A stretch of DNA of 64,000 nt from JAWPMT01 sp965227935 (GTDB lineage: Bacteria; Bacteroidota; Bacteroidia; Cytophagales; Cyclobacteriaceae), in assembly GCA_965227935.1 (NCBI GenBank), contig CBDDGS010000055.1, positions 868,001 through 932,000 of the forward strand, read 5' to 3'. The notes below the pieces were generated by a model. It did no database searches and was not told where the DNA came from. It saw only the letters and a list, made by a program, of their open reading frames with translations. Below, piece after piece: positions 8,874 to 17,475 of this stretch; position 1 is the stretch's first letter, and the number at the start of each line of letters is the position of its first letter. Position numbers and translations under genes: made by a program.

Positions 8874-9973
8874 TATTTCAGGTGTTTTCCATGGTTTATT
8901 TCAAAAAAGCTCACATCGTCAATCTCCTTGAAAAGGCGGTTCGCAGTATCGGGTCTGGCATCTGTCAGCAATATTTGTTGAAATCGCGACTCGTCCGACA
9001 GCAAGTGCAAAAGTTTGTTGATCCGGCGGTCGTCAAACTTATCGAAGATGTCGTCCATCATCAAGATGGGTCTGGTCGCGGTGTGCCTGCTGAGGTAGTC
9101 AAACTGTGCAAGACGAAGCGCTAAGATAACGGACTTCTGCTGTCCTTGTGACCCCAACTTCTTCACAGAATATCCACCTAATAGAAAATCGATGTCATCG
9201 CGATGAGCTCCCAGGTGTGTCCGCTGCGATAGCATGTCTTTCTTCCGCAGGGATTTGAATTCGTCTTCGAAATTATTCTGCAGAACTCCTGACACAAAAG
9301 CGATACTTGTCTGTTCCGCCCCACTGGCGATCGTTTGATAGTTGGCCGCAAACAACGGAGCAAACTCTTCGATCAATTCGCTTCTTCTCTGTGAAATCGA
9401 GAGAGAGAGCCTCACAATGTCCTCATCATAGACATCCAGCAGTCGGTGGAGTGACGACGAACTCGTGTTGTGCTGATTCTTCAGCAGGGCGTTTCTCTGT
9501 CGGAGTACTTTTTGGTAGTGTAAGAGATCTTCCAAAAATGGGTGATCGAATTGCGAGAGAGTACCATCGACAAGTTTCCTGCGGACCTCACTTCCCTCCT
9601 GGATGATGGCCACATCGTAGGGAGTCGTGAGGATCAGTGGAATGCTGCCAATATGGTCGCTCAGCTTTTCTGGCTCTAGTCGGTTGACTTTGAAAACTTT
9701 CTTTTTCCCTCGTTCCAGGTAACAGGAGACATCCACTTTGTTTTCGTTCTGAAAGCTGCCATGAATAGCCATAAAAGGCGCCTCATGTCGGATATGTTGG
9801 GTCTCGGTGGCGGTGAAAGCACTTTTCGTAAATGCCAGATAGTGGATGCCGTCAAGGAGATTGGTCTTCCCCATGCCATTCAACCCTACGACACAATTGA
9901 ATCTTGGATGGAAGGCAAACTGCTCCTCTTCGTAGTTTTTGAAATGTTGCAGTTTTAGGGTCTCAATTCTCAA
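8873..9973 (-). CDS. recF: DNA replication/repair protein RecF
   Basis: SMC-like ATPase that helps load RecA at single-strand gaps. The 366 residues have the normal RecF layout: the N-terminus MRIETLKLQHFKNYEE, Walker A GLNGMGKTNLLDG near residue 30, the ABC signature LGSQGQQKSVILALRLAQ, and Walker B ILMMDDIFDKFDD near the C-terminus. It starts at the ATG at 9973 and is followed with a one-base overlap by the DUF721 gene. The upstream intergenic region is shared with the divergent pdhA; I could not identify a strong leftward promoter in it. Confidence 0.95.
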   Translation of the reverse strand: MRIETLKLQHFKNYEEEQFAFHPRFNCVVGLNGMGKTNLLDGIHYLAFTKSAFTATETQHIRHEAPFMAIHGSFQNENKVDVSCYLERGKKKVFKVNRLEPEKLSDHIGSIPLILTTPYDVAIIQEGSEVRRKLVDGTLSQFDHPFLEDLLHYQKVLRQRNALLKNQHNTSSSSLHRLLDVYDEDIVRLSLSISQRRSELIEEFAPLFAANYQTIASGAEQTSIAFVSGVLQNNFEDEFKSLRKKDMLSQRTHLGAHRDDIDFLLGGYSVKKLGSQGQQKSVILALRLAQFDYLSRHTATRPILMMDDIFDKFDDRRINKLLHLLSDESRFQQILLTDARPDTANRLFKEIDDVSFFEINHGKHLK

Positions 9974-10086
9974 CGGTTGCGGTTTTTTCTAACAGCGCAG
10001 GAGCATGATCGGCAATAACTAATGCCGGGGTTTTGCGGTTTTCCCGTCACAGCAATGGCCTATCGCATACAGGATTTTCCAATATT

Positions 10087-10116
10087 TTGAGAGGCCATCA
10101 AATTGGGCTATTTTCG
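10087..10116 (+). promoter_or_regulatory. Predicted -33/-7 promoter for pdhA
   Basis: TTG at 10087-10089, a 19-base spacer, then TATTTTCG at 10109-10116, one base off the TAnnTTTG consensus. The start codon of pdhA is 58 bases further on, leaving a leader of about 50 bases. Confidence 0.5.
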
Positions 10117-10174
10117 CATCCCTTTATCATAGGTACTGACAAAGCTAATACGGTAAAAAAAGAATCTATCAACG

Positions 10175-11200
10175 ATGGCTACGAAAACTAAAGCACCCGC
10201 GAAGAGCAAGAAGACAGAGTTTTCGAAAGAGACCTACATGGAATGGTACCGGTCTATGGTACTCATGCGCAGATTTGAGGAGAAAGCTGGTCAACTCTAT
10301 GGCCAACAGAAAATCCGAGGCTTTTGCCACCTCTACATTGGGCAGGAGGCATGTGCTGCCGGGTCTGTTTCAGCATTGAAGGAAGGAGACAAGTACATCA
10401 CAGCCTATCGTGATCATGCACACCCATTGGCACTGGGCACCAATCCTGACTTTATAATGGCTGAGCTCTTTGGCAAGGCTACTGGCGTATCAAAGGGGAA
10501 AGGCGGATCCATGCACATGTTTGATAAAGAGCGGGGTTTTGTCGGTGGCCATGGCATTGTCGGGGGACAAATCCCTTTAGGTGCCGGGCTCGGTTTTGCT
10601 GAGCAGTACAAAGGCACAGACAACCTATGCATATGCTACATGGGGGATGGGGCGGTCAGGCAGGGGGCCTTCCATGAGGCACTCAATATGGCGATGACTT
10701 TGAGAGTGCCCGTGATCTTCGTCATAGAAAACAATGGCTACGCCATGGGGACTTCTGTGCAGCGGACATCCAATGTAACCGATCTGTACAAGCTAGCTCA
10801 TGCGTATGAAATGCCATCGCGCCCAGTAGATGGGATGAATGTAGAGGAGGTACACCATGCTGTCGCAGAGGCTGCCGATCGTGCACGGAAAGGCGACGGC
10901 CCTACATTGCTCGAGTTTCGTACCTACAGGTACAAGGGTCACTCGATGTCAGATCCCGCAAAGTACCGCACCAAAGAGGAGTTGGAAGAGTATAAGGGGC
11001 AGGATCCTATCGAGCAGGTGAAGGCCAGCATTCTTGAGAAGGGATTCGCGACCGAAGACGAGCTGAAGAACATTGACAAGGAGACGAAGGACCGTGTCGT
11101 GCAGTCCGTACAGTTTGCCGAGGAATCTCCATGGCCTGATCCATCGGAGGCCTACAAAGACGTCTACATGGATGAAGATTATCCATACATCACAGACTAA
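10175..11200 (+). CDS. pdhA: Pyruvate dehydrogenase E1 component, alpha subunit
   Basis: Thiamine-diphosphate subunit that decarboxylates pyruvate for acetyl-CoA formation in the cytoplasm. The 341 residues show the TPP motif starting GDGAVRQGAFHEALNMA and ending in ENNGYAMGTS, together with HAHPLALG, KGKGGSMHMF and YRYKGHSMSDP, which are typical of E1-alpha rather than a fused E1. A lysine-rich N-terminus (ATKTKAPAKSKK) precedes the catalytic domain. The beta subunit is not adjacent; the next gene is a TPR membrane protein, so pdhB/pdhC must be elsewhere. A promoter is visible upstream. Confidence 0.93.
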   Translation: MATKTKAPAKSKKTEFSKETYMEWYRSMVLMRRFEEKAGQLYGQQKIRGFCHLYIGQEACAAGSVSALKEGDKYITAYRDHAHPLALGTNPDFIMAELFGKATGVSKGKGGSMHMFDKERGFVGGHGIVGGQIPLGAGLGFAEQYKGTDNLCICYMGDGAVRQGAFHEALNMAMTLRVPVIFVIENNGYAMGTSVQRTSNVTDLYKLAHAYEMPSRPVDGMNVEEVHHAVAEAADRARKGDGPTLLEFRTYRYKGHSMSDPAKYRTKEELEEYKGQDPIEQVKASILEKGFATEDELKNIDKETKDRVVQSVQFAEESPWPDPSEAYKDVYMDEDYPYITD

Positions 11201-11221
11201 GGCATTTATCAGATAAAGTCA

Positions 11222-11229
11222 TATCTTTG
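11222..11229 (+). promoter_or_regulatory. Predicted -7 promoter element for the TPR membrane protein
   Basis: TATCTTTG fits TAnnTTTG and lies 26 bases upstream of the ATG at 11256, directly after the pdhA stop. It suggests that the TPR gene has its own promoter. Confidence 0.5.
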
Positions 11230-11255
11230 CGTCCGCAAAATTTTTGATTGGAATA

Positions 11256-11960
11256 ATGGCGAAGACCAAAAAGAAGCAGGAGAGTCACGGGGTTGATTTA
11301 TTGGAGAATCCCGATGTCCTGGCAAGTAAAGCAGAGGAGTTTTTTGAGAGCAAGAAAAATCAAAATATTCTTTTTGGCGTACTTACTGTCGTATTGCTGG
11401 TTGTAGGCGGGGTGATGTTTTTCCGCTATCAGAATGCCAGCAAGAACCGTGAGGCCCAGCAGGAGATGTTCCAAGCCATCTACTACTTCGAAGCGGATAG
11501 CCTCGCAAAAGCCCTCAATGGTGATGGTAACAACTATGGCTTCCTCGACATCACCGATGAGTATTCCGGAACAAAGGCTGCCAATCTTGCCCAATTCTAT
11601 ATCGGGGCGATCTACATGAGATTGTCTGACTTTGAGGGAGCGATACGCAACCTTGAAGGTTTTGCCAGCGATGATTATTTGTTGCAAGCTCGGGCCTACT
11701 CTCTGATCGGAGATGCTTATATGGAGTTGGACGATTTTGACAATGCTGTCGACTATTACGAGCGTGCGGCAGGCTATCGTCCCAATGAGCAGTTCACTCC
11801 AGTGTATTTGAAGAAGCTGGCAGTGGCGCAAGAAGCGAGAGGCAACTATGCGCTGGCGGCAGCGGCCTATGGTACTATTCTGAGTGATTTTGTGGGTTCG
11901 GCGCTGGAGCAGGAAGCGAAGAAACATAAAGCCAGGTTGGAAGGACTGGCAGACCAATAA
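11256..11960 (+). CDS. YfgM-like tetratricopeptide membrane protein
   Basis: A 234-residue single-pass protein. A cytosolic N-terminus (AKTKKKQESHGVDLLENP) is followed by one membrane helix near residues 33-55 (FGVLTVVLLVVGGVMFF) and then TPR-like helical repeats (YIGAIYMRLSDFEGAIRNLE, SLIGDAYMELDDFDNAVDYY). This matches the YfgM/TPR_21 design, in which the repeats lie outside the inner membrane and assist chaperones or secretion; that function is by family analogy only. The ATG at 11256 is preferred over the in-frame TTG at 11244. A strong intrinsic terminator follows. Confidence 0.75.
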   Translation: MAKTKKKQESHGVDLLENPDVLASKAEEFFESKKNQNILFGVLTVVLLVVGGVMFFRYQNASKNREAQQEMFQAIYYFEADSLAKALNGDGNNYGFLDITDEYSGTKAANLAQFYIGAIYMRLSDFEGAIRNLEGFASDDYLLQARAYSLIGDAYMELDDFDNAVDYYERAAGYRPNEQFTPVYLKKLAVAQEARGNYALAAAAYGTILSDFVGSALEQEAKKHKARLEGLADQ

Positions 11961-11989
11961 AGAATCAACCAAAAAGAATTAATTGGAAG

Positions 11990-12020
11990 GATAAGGTTGA
12001 TCGACTTTATCCTTTTTTTG
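11990..12020 (+). terminator. Intrinsic terminator between TPR gene and ribH
   Basis: A 9-bp stem (GGATAAGGT with ACTTTATCC, one G-U pair) with a 6-base loop is followed by seven T residues. It ends only 4 bases before the ribH ATG. Confidence 0.75.
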
Positions 12021-12024
12021 TTTT

Positions 12025-12504
12025 ATGGCTAGTTCAGAAAAAAACCTAAGCGATTTTTCAACCTCCGGTATTGAGGAGTCTGCGTCACGCCGCTATGCGA
12101 TTGTTGTCAGCGAATGGAATGAGCAAGTTACTGAGGCCCTCTATGACGGGGCCGTAAGTACATTGGTAGCTGGTGGTGTCCCGAGGGATCGCATTCATCG
12201 CGTCAACGTGCCCGGCAGCTTTGAGTTGAGTCTGGGGGCTCAGAAGATGGCTCAGAAGGAAGACATCGACGCCGTCATATGCCTCGGTTGTGTGATCCAA
12301 GGAGAGACGAAGCACTTCGACTTCATTTGCCAGGCGGTTGCTCAGGGCGTCACCGATGTAGGGTTGAAATATGACAAGCCTGTGATTTTCGGAGTGCTCA
12401 CGACCAATGATATGAAGCAGGCCCTCGCACGAGCTGGGGGTAAACATGGTAATAAGGGTGATGAGGCCGCTATTACCGCCATGAAGATGCTCCTAATCAA
12501 ATAA
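12025..12504 (+). CDS. ribH: 6,7-dimethyl-8-ribityllumazine synthase
   Basis: Penultimate enzyme of riboflavin synthesis, condensing the ribityl-aminouracil with dihydroxybutanone phosphate; it normally assembles as pentamers or 60-mers. The 159 residues contain the family motifs VPGSFELSLGAQKMA, CLGCVIQGETKHFDFIC, GVLTTNDMKQALARAGG and NKGDEAA. Other rib genes are not nearby. The ATG lies 4 bases beyond a terminator T-run, so the gene needs read-through or a very close promoter. lysC starts 21 bases downstream in the same direction. Confidence 0.93.
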   Translation: MASSEKNLSDFSTSGIEESASRRYAIVVSEWNEQVTEALYDGAVSTLVAGGVPRDRIHRVNVPGSFELSLGAQKMAQKEDIDAVICLGCVIQGETKHFDFICQAVAQGVTDVGLKYDKPVIFGVLTTNDMKQALARAGGKHGNKGDEAAITAMKMLLIK

Positions 12505-12525
12505 CTCAAACTACTTTTTGTACCA

Positions 12526-13845
12526 ATGATCGTACTCAAATTCGGAGGCACAAGTCTCGGGACACCTGAGCGTATGCGAGGTGTGGCATCTATCGTCAAG
12601 GCTGCACCCTCTCCCCGACTAGTGGTGTTGTCCGCTGTGTCAGGCACAACGAACGCGCTGGTGGAAGTTGCCGAGCAGCTGAGTGCTGGTAAAGTCGATG
12701 AAGCTTCCCACAGCATCTCCAAACTACGAAAGCACTACACAGCCTACGTCACTGAATTGCTCGAGCAGGAGAGTTTGATGCAGCGTGCCGATGGGATCGT
12801 TGAGAAATATTTTCAAGAGCTGCGGCGCCTGGCAGACCAACCTTACAACCCACAGATCCACAAGTTGATCGTGGTAATGGGTGAACTGATCAGCACCAAT
12901 CTGTTTACGCTGCTACTGGAGCAGCAAGACAGTCCCGGGGCACTGCTACCAGCCATTGACTTCATGTACCTCAATGCTGACGGAGAACCGGACATACCCG
13001 TGATCCAAGCACGTCTGAAAGACATCCTGGCACAGCATGCCGATCAACAAACGCTGGTGACACAAGGATTTATTTGTAGAAATGTAGACGGAGGAACTGA
13101 CAATCTCAAGCGTGGAGGCAGTGACTATACTGCAACACTCATCGGTGCCGCAGTGCAAGCTGAGGAAGTTCAGATCTGGACGGACATCGATGGCATGCAC
13201 AACAACGACCCCAGGGTGGTTGACAAGACGCATCCCATTTCGCGCCTCTCTTTCGATGAGGCTGGAGAGTTGGCTTACTTCGGTGCCAAGATCCTCCATC
13301 CCAATTGCATCATTCCTGCCCAACATTACAACGTCCCTGTACGAATCAAGAATACCATGATACCCACCGCAGAGGGCACGCTCATCACTTCCAATCGGGA
13401 TCCCCGAGGAGTGAAGGCGCTCGCCGCCAAAGGCAATATCACTGCCATCAAAGTGAAGTCTTCAAGGATGATCAATGCCTACGGTTTCCTGCGTAGGGTG
13501 TTTGAGGTATTTGAGAAGTACAAGACATCGATCGATATGATCACGACTTCTGAGATCGCAGTCTCACTTACTATCGATGATGACAGCATGCTCGAAAAGA
13601 TCGTCGAGGAAATTCGGCCATTTGGTATTGTGGAGGTCGATAGAGAGCAAGCCATCATCTGTGTTGTCGGAGACTTCATTGCGGAGAGCAAAGGTGTGGG
13701 TGCCAAGATCTTCAAAGCCCTGGAGGGAGTTTCCTTGCGAATGATCTCTTTTGGAGGGAGCAAAAACAACATCTCCATTTTGGTCGATGGCAGTAGCAAA
13801 TCCGAAGCACTCAAGTGCTTGAATGCTCACCTTTTTCCTAACTAG
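12526..13845 (+). CDS. lysC: Aspartate kinase
   Basis: Phosphorylates aspartate at the head of the lysine, threonine, methionine and diaminopimelate pathway. The 439-residue monofunctional form has the N-terminal KFGGTSLGTPERM motif, the GGSDYTATLIGAAVQAEEVQ catalytic region and WTDIDGMHNNDPRVV. Tandem C-terminal ACT-like regulatory domains start near residue 300 (ITAIKVKSSRMINAYGFL) and suggest allosteric feedback. No homoserine dehydrogenase fusion is present. It follows ribH by 21 bases and converges on nhaD with 18 bases between the stops. Confidence 0.93.
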   Translation: MIVLKFGGTSLGTPERMRGVASIVKAAPSPRLVVLSAVSGTTNALVEVAEQLSAGKVDEASHSISKLRKHYTAYVTELLEQESLMQRADGIVEKYFQELRRLADQPYNPQIHKLIVVMGELISTNLFTLLLEQQDSPGALLPAIDFMYLNADGEPDIPVIQARLKDILAQHADQQTLVTQGFICRNVDGGTDNLKRGGSDYTATLIGAAVQAEEVQIWTDIDGMHNNDPRVVDKTHPISRLSFDEAGELAYFGAKILHPNCIIPAQHYNVPVRIKNTMIPTAEGTLITSNRDPRGVKALAAKGNITAIKVKSSRMINAYGFLRRVFEVFEKYKTSIDMITTSEIAVSLTIDDDSMLEKIVEEIRPFGIVEVDREQAIICVVGDFIAESKGVGAKIFKALEGVSLRMISFGGSKNNISILVDGSSKSEALKCLNAHLFPN

Positions 13846-13863
13846 GGACGCTGGGAGTACACG

Positions 13864-15342
13864 CTACTTGAAGGCAAAGAAGATCAGCCAGACGATCAGG
13901 AAGAGAGGTATCAGGATGGGGATGGAAAACCGGATGATATAGCCAAAGAATGAAGGCATCTTGATTCCCACCTGCTCCGCGATGGACTTGACCATGAAAT
14001 TGGGTCCGTTGCCGATGTAGGTCATCGCACCAAAAAATACCGCCGCTACTGAGATGGCTTTCAGATTCAATATCGAATTAGGGAAGCCTCCCTGCGCATA
14101 TTCCACAACTTCTGAAATCGACCCGATACTGGCTCCTGTGGATGCCATGGCGGCCGTCAGAAAGTTGATATACGTAGGTGCATTATCGAGGAAGCCTGAC
14201 AGAGTGCCCGTACCCCAATACAGTGTATTGTGGGAGATGAGCTCCGACCCTTCAGGGCTCTGCGCATAGTTGCTAACCAGCTCCAGTGCAGGCATCATGG
14301 TCCCGAAGATCCCGACGAAAATGAAGGCCACTTCGCGTATTGGCTCGAAGCTAAAGTCATTGCCGCTGAGTGCTTGCTTGTCCGCCAATCGAAAGGACAG
14401 GAAGGCACAGGAGAACATGATGATCTCCCGGATAAATGAAAACTTCTGACCATCGTAGTGGATCGCGGGTACCCATTCGAAAACATTGGGGTCCAGAAAA
14501 ACTGAACCCACTACCACCGCCAGCCAGGCAAAGTTGCGCGTTCCGCGAACGCCTATCTTATTGGTAGGTTCGGTCGTATCTTCTCCAAAGCTATAGTCCG
14601 CCTTGTTGTTTCTGTCAAAGAGGTAAAAGAGGATGAGCAGCACCACAATGGCGAATAGCCACGGTACGAAATTGTGCGTCAATGTCCAGAAGAAGGGGAT
14701 GCCCTTCAGAAACCCAAGGAACAGTGGAGGATCGCCGATGGGTGTTAGGCAGCCGCCAATGTTGCTGACGAGAAAGATGAAGAAGATAATATGATAGGCC
14801 TTGATCCTATTTCTATTGAGTCGAATGAAAGGCCGGATCAGAAGCATGGAGGCGCCTGTGGTACCTATGACATTCGCAATGACCGCTCCTACTGCCAACA
14901 AGATCACATTCGTCGTCGGCGCAGCCTTTTTGTCCACGATGATCATGATACCTCCGGAGGCAATGTACAATCCCGATAGCAGGGCGATGAACTGAACGTA
15001 CTCCGCCAAGGCATGTATCGGTGCATGCGAATTGTGCAGGCCGAATAGGTAATAAGCAACGATCACTGCGGCTAGGGCAACGGCCACTTTCGGATAATTT
15101 TTATGCCAGAAGTGCTCGTAGAATAGCGGCCCCGTTGCGATCATCAAAAGCAGCAAAACGAAGGGCAAAACACTCCATGCCGAAGGCGCATGATGCTCAC
15201 CATGAGCCTCGGGATCACTGTCAGAATCACTGACTATTTCGGTCGTTGTGGAGGTGTCAGAACCATAAGAATATGTCGTAGTCGAGAGACCAATCCCCGT
15301 CGTAAGCAGCAGAAACAGGATAATACGATACATATTCTTCAT
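13864..15342 (-). CDS. nhaD: NhaD-type Na+/H+ antiporter
   Basis: Inner-membrane sodium/proton antiporter of the ArsB/NhaD ion-transporter superfamily, 492 residues, with about 12-13 hydrophobic segments from residue 55 onward. An N-terminal signal-like helix is followed by an acidic, His-containing linker (SDSDSDPEAHGEHHAPSAW) before the first core helix. Family-typical stretches include GTTGASMLLIRPFIRLNRNR, GGCLTPIGDPPLFLGFLKG and YIGNGPNFMVKSIAEQ. It would expel Na+ at the expense of the proton gradient, in keeping with a marine lifestyle. It is monocistronic by layout, between lysC (convergent) and the dehydrogenase gene. Confidence 0.88.
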   Translation of the reverse strand: MKNMYRIILFLLLTTGIGLSTTTYSYGSDTSTTTEIVSDSDSDPEAHGEHHAPSAWSVLPFVLLLLMIATGPLFYEHFWHKNYPKVAVALAAVIVAYYLFGLHNSHAPIHALAEYVQFIALLSGLYIASGGIMIIVDKKAAPTTNVILLAVGAVIANVIGTTGASMLLIRPFIRLNRNRIKAYHIIFFIFLVSNIGGCLTPIGDPPLFLGFLKGIPFFWTLTHNFVPWLFAIVVLLILFYLFDRNNKADYSFGEDTTEPTNKIGVRGTRNFAWLAVVVGSVFLDPNVFEWVPAIHYDGQKFSFIREIIMFSCAFLSFRLADKQALSGNDFSFEPIREVAFIFVGIFGTMMPALELVSNYAQSPEGSELISHNTLYWGTGTLSGFLDNAPTYINFLTAAMASTGASIGSISEVVEYAQGGFPNSILNLKAISVAAVFFGAMTYIGNGPNFMVKSIAEQVGIKMPSFFGYIIRFSIPILIPLFLIVWLIFFAFK

Positions 15343-15409
15343 TGGGAGTCAGCAGGTAACTTCTGCCTCACTAAAATTGCGATTCAAACAGTCAAAACCA
15401 AATAAGACG

Positions 15410-16642
15410 TTAAATAAGTTGCTCCAACGCAATTCTCAGTGCTGCGCTGCTCAAACCAGTGTATGATGCATTGATCTCGTGCACTTTGGTCATGGCAGTT
15501 CGGATGGTGTCGGATACATCACTGAAGATATTATCATCCGTCACTTGCCGATCACTGGACGGCTGCATCAGGTAGGCAAACGTCCGAGCCATGCCACAAT
15601 TGGCGATGAAGTCGGGAATGAGGGACACCTTGCTATCCACGTATTCCGATATGGGTCCGGAGAAAATTTCGTGATCCTGAAATGGCACGTTGGCACCACA
15701 AGCGACTACTTGCAGGCCGTTGTCTATCAGCCTGGAAGCCTGCTCGTGACTCACCAGCCTGCTCGCCGCGGCAGGGATAAAGATGTCAGCAGGCAAGTCC
15801 CAGATTTGCGCGTTGCAGTCATCAAAAGAGATAAGGCGCTCTGATACAAGTTCGTTGCCCTTCCGATCATAAAAAAGCTGCTTGATGGCCTCGAGTGTCA
15901 AGCCCTCCGGTTCGATGATGCCTCCGTGCTTGTCAATGATACCTTTGATCTTCACACCGTACTTGGCCAGGTAGGTTGCGGCTGTGGCGCCAACATTCCC
16001 CCAGCCCTGGATGATGGCGGATTTTGACTGTATATCCCTGCCCCATAGGTCGTAGTAGTGGCGTACACTCTCAGCCACACCGAAGCCGGTAATCATGTCT
16101 GCGACTGTATACTTCTTGTCGGACGTCGGTACATACTCCTGATCCTCCAGGATCTTGGATACACCTTGCCTGAGCCTTCCAAGCATATGGATCTTCTCCG
16201 GCTTTGGGGGGTTGAAGTAGCCATTGACAATGCCCTCTTGCGGGTGCCAAAGGCCGAAACTTTCTGTTATTGGTATGACCTCCGAGATCTCGTCTACATT
16301 CAAATCGCCGCCGGTACCGTAGTAATTTTTCAATATGGGGTATACCGCCTTGTACCAGCGCTTCAATACTTCTGTTTTCCGTGGGTCCTTGGGGTCGAAA
16401 TTGATGCCGGACTTCGCACCGCCTATCTGTGGGCCAGACACCGTAAACTTGATCTCCATCGTCTTTGCCAGCGCGATGACTTCTTTTTTGTCCAAACCCA
16501 GTCTCATCCTGGTACCACCTCCGGCAGCACCATTGCGCAGTGAGTTGATCACTACCCAGCCTTCGGCGTCAGTTTCGGAGTCTGACCATTCGAAGACGAT
16601 CTCGGGCTTTTGGCCCTCAAAACGTTCGAGTAATTCTTTCAT
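15410..16642 (-). CDS. Glu/Leu/Phe/Val dehydrogenase family protein
   Basis: NAD(P)-dependent oxidative deaminase of glutamate or a branched/aromatic amino acid, cytoplasmic. Motifs include GAAGGGTRMRLGLDKKEV, the catalytic-lysine region GGAKSGINFDPKDPRKTEV, GGDLNVDE, the Rossmann motif IQGWGNVGATAATYLAKYGV and PAAASRLVSHEQA. I start it at the ATG at 16642 (410 residues); a TTG six codons upstream (16660) is possible but adds only SSQPR. The substrate cannot be fixed from sequence. A leftward TATTTTTG element at 16669-16676 fits its promoter, back to back with that of coaX. Confidence 0.88.
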   Translation of the reverse strand: MKELLERFEGQKPEIVFEWSDSETDAEGWVVINSLRNGAAGGGTRMRLGLDKKEVIALAKTMEIKFTVSGPQIGGAKSGINFDPKDPRKTEVLKRWYKAVYPILKNYYGTGGDLNVDEISEVIPITESFGLWHPQEGIVNGYFNPPKPEKIHMLGRLRQGVSKILEDQEYVPTSDKKYTVADMITGFGVAESVRHYYDLWGRDIQSKSAIIQGWGNVGATAATYLAKYGVKIKGIIDKHGGIIEPEGLTLEAIKQLFYDRKGNELVSERLISFDDCNAQIWDLPADIFIPAAASRLVSHEQASRLIDNGLQVVACGANVPFQDHEIFSGPISEYVDSKVSLIPDFIANCGMARTFAYLMQPSSDRQVTDDNIFSDVSDTIRTAMTKVHEINASYTGLSSAALRIALEQLI

Positions 16643-16668
16643 TCTTGGTTGGCTTGACAAAGCATTCG

Positions 16669-16676
16669 CAAAAATA
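16669..16676 (-). promoter_or_regulatory. Predicted -7 promoter element for the amino-acid dehydrogenase
   Basis: Leftward TATTTTTG, an exact TAnnTTTG match, 26 bases upstream of the ATG at 16642. This position supports the ATG rather than the TTG at 16660 as the start. Confidence 0.5.
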
Positions 16677-16720
16677 TGTTAAAGTCCGTCGTCGCGATGG
16701 CCGTTCGCTGTCGCCGGCCC

Positions 16721-16728
16721 TATTTTTG
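16721..16728 (+). promoter_or_regulatory. Predicted -7 promoter element for coaX and the envelope gene block
   Basis: TATTTTTG matches TAnnTTTG, 18 bases upstream of the coaX ATG at 16747. It probably drives the rightward run of overlapping genes that begins with coaX. Confidence 0.5.
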
Positions 16729-16746
16729 AGCTTTCACCAAGGAAGC

Positions 16747-17475
16747 ATGAGAGTAACGCGACACGTATTCGATGTCGGAAACACCCGCATCAAGGCCGGT
16801 CGGTTCGAGGGGCTTCAGCTCAATGAGGTCTTTTACCTCTCCAGTATGGAGGAGTTAGTTTCCTTTCTTCACGACGAAAAAGGGCCCCTATTGATCAGCT
16901 CTGTCGCTCAGCAGCTGGATGAGATGTCTGTCCCAACACGTGACAATCTGATGATCCTTACACATGAGACACCCCTGCCGATCCGCCTGGATTATCTGAC
17001 GAAGGATACCCTGGGAAAAGATCGTATCGCGGGTGCTGTAGGGGCGCATTTAGAATTTCCCGATGACGATTGTCTGATTATCGATACCGGCACGTGTGTC
17101 AATTACGATTTTGTGGACAAATCCGGGCTATTTCATGGGGGTGTCATCTCTCCCGGCTTCAAAATGAGGATGCAATCCATGCACGAGGGAACGAAGAGAT
17201 TGCCTGATATTTCGTCACAATACGATGAGGTCCCTCAGCGTTTCCCCGGGAAGTCCACAGTAGAGTGTCTGCGGCAGGGAGTAGAACTTGGCTTGACATT
17301 TGAGGTGAAGGGAATAATAGACCGTCTGCGTGAGACCTACGCAGATCTGCATGTCATACTTACAGGGGGTGATTCGGAACGTTTTGAATCCTTTATAAAA
17401 GGTCCCATCTTTGCACGCCCTGAAATTGTGTTGAAAGGACTAAACAAGATTTTGGAGTACAATGAGGTGGTTTAG
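16747..17475 (+). CDS. coaX: Type III pantothenate kinase
   Basis: First step of coenzyme A synthesis, phosphorylating pantothenate; type III enzymes belong to the ASKHA fold. The 242-residue protein shows FDVGNTRIKAGRF, KDRIAGAVGAH, the Asp/Gly motif IIDTGTCVNYDFVD, GGVISPGFKMRMQSMHEGTKRLP and ILTGGDSERF. The ATG at 16747 is chosen because the phosphate-binding strand begins a few residues later; the open frame upstream to 16645 lacks family similarity. Its end overlaps the next gene by 14 bases. Confidence 0.92.
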   Translation: MRVTRHVFDVGNTRIKAGRFEGLQLNEVFYLSSMEELVSFLHDEKGPLLISSVAQQLDEMSVPTRDNLMILTHETPLPIRLDYLTKDTLGKDRIAGAVGAHLEFPDDDCLIIDTGTCVNYDFVDKSGLFHGGVISPGFKMRMQSMHEGTKRLPDISSQYDEVPQRFPGKSTVECLRQGVELGLTFEVKGIIDRLRETYADLHVILTGGDSERFESFIKGPIFARPEIVLKGLNKILEYNEVV

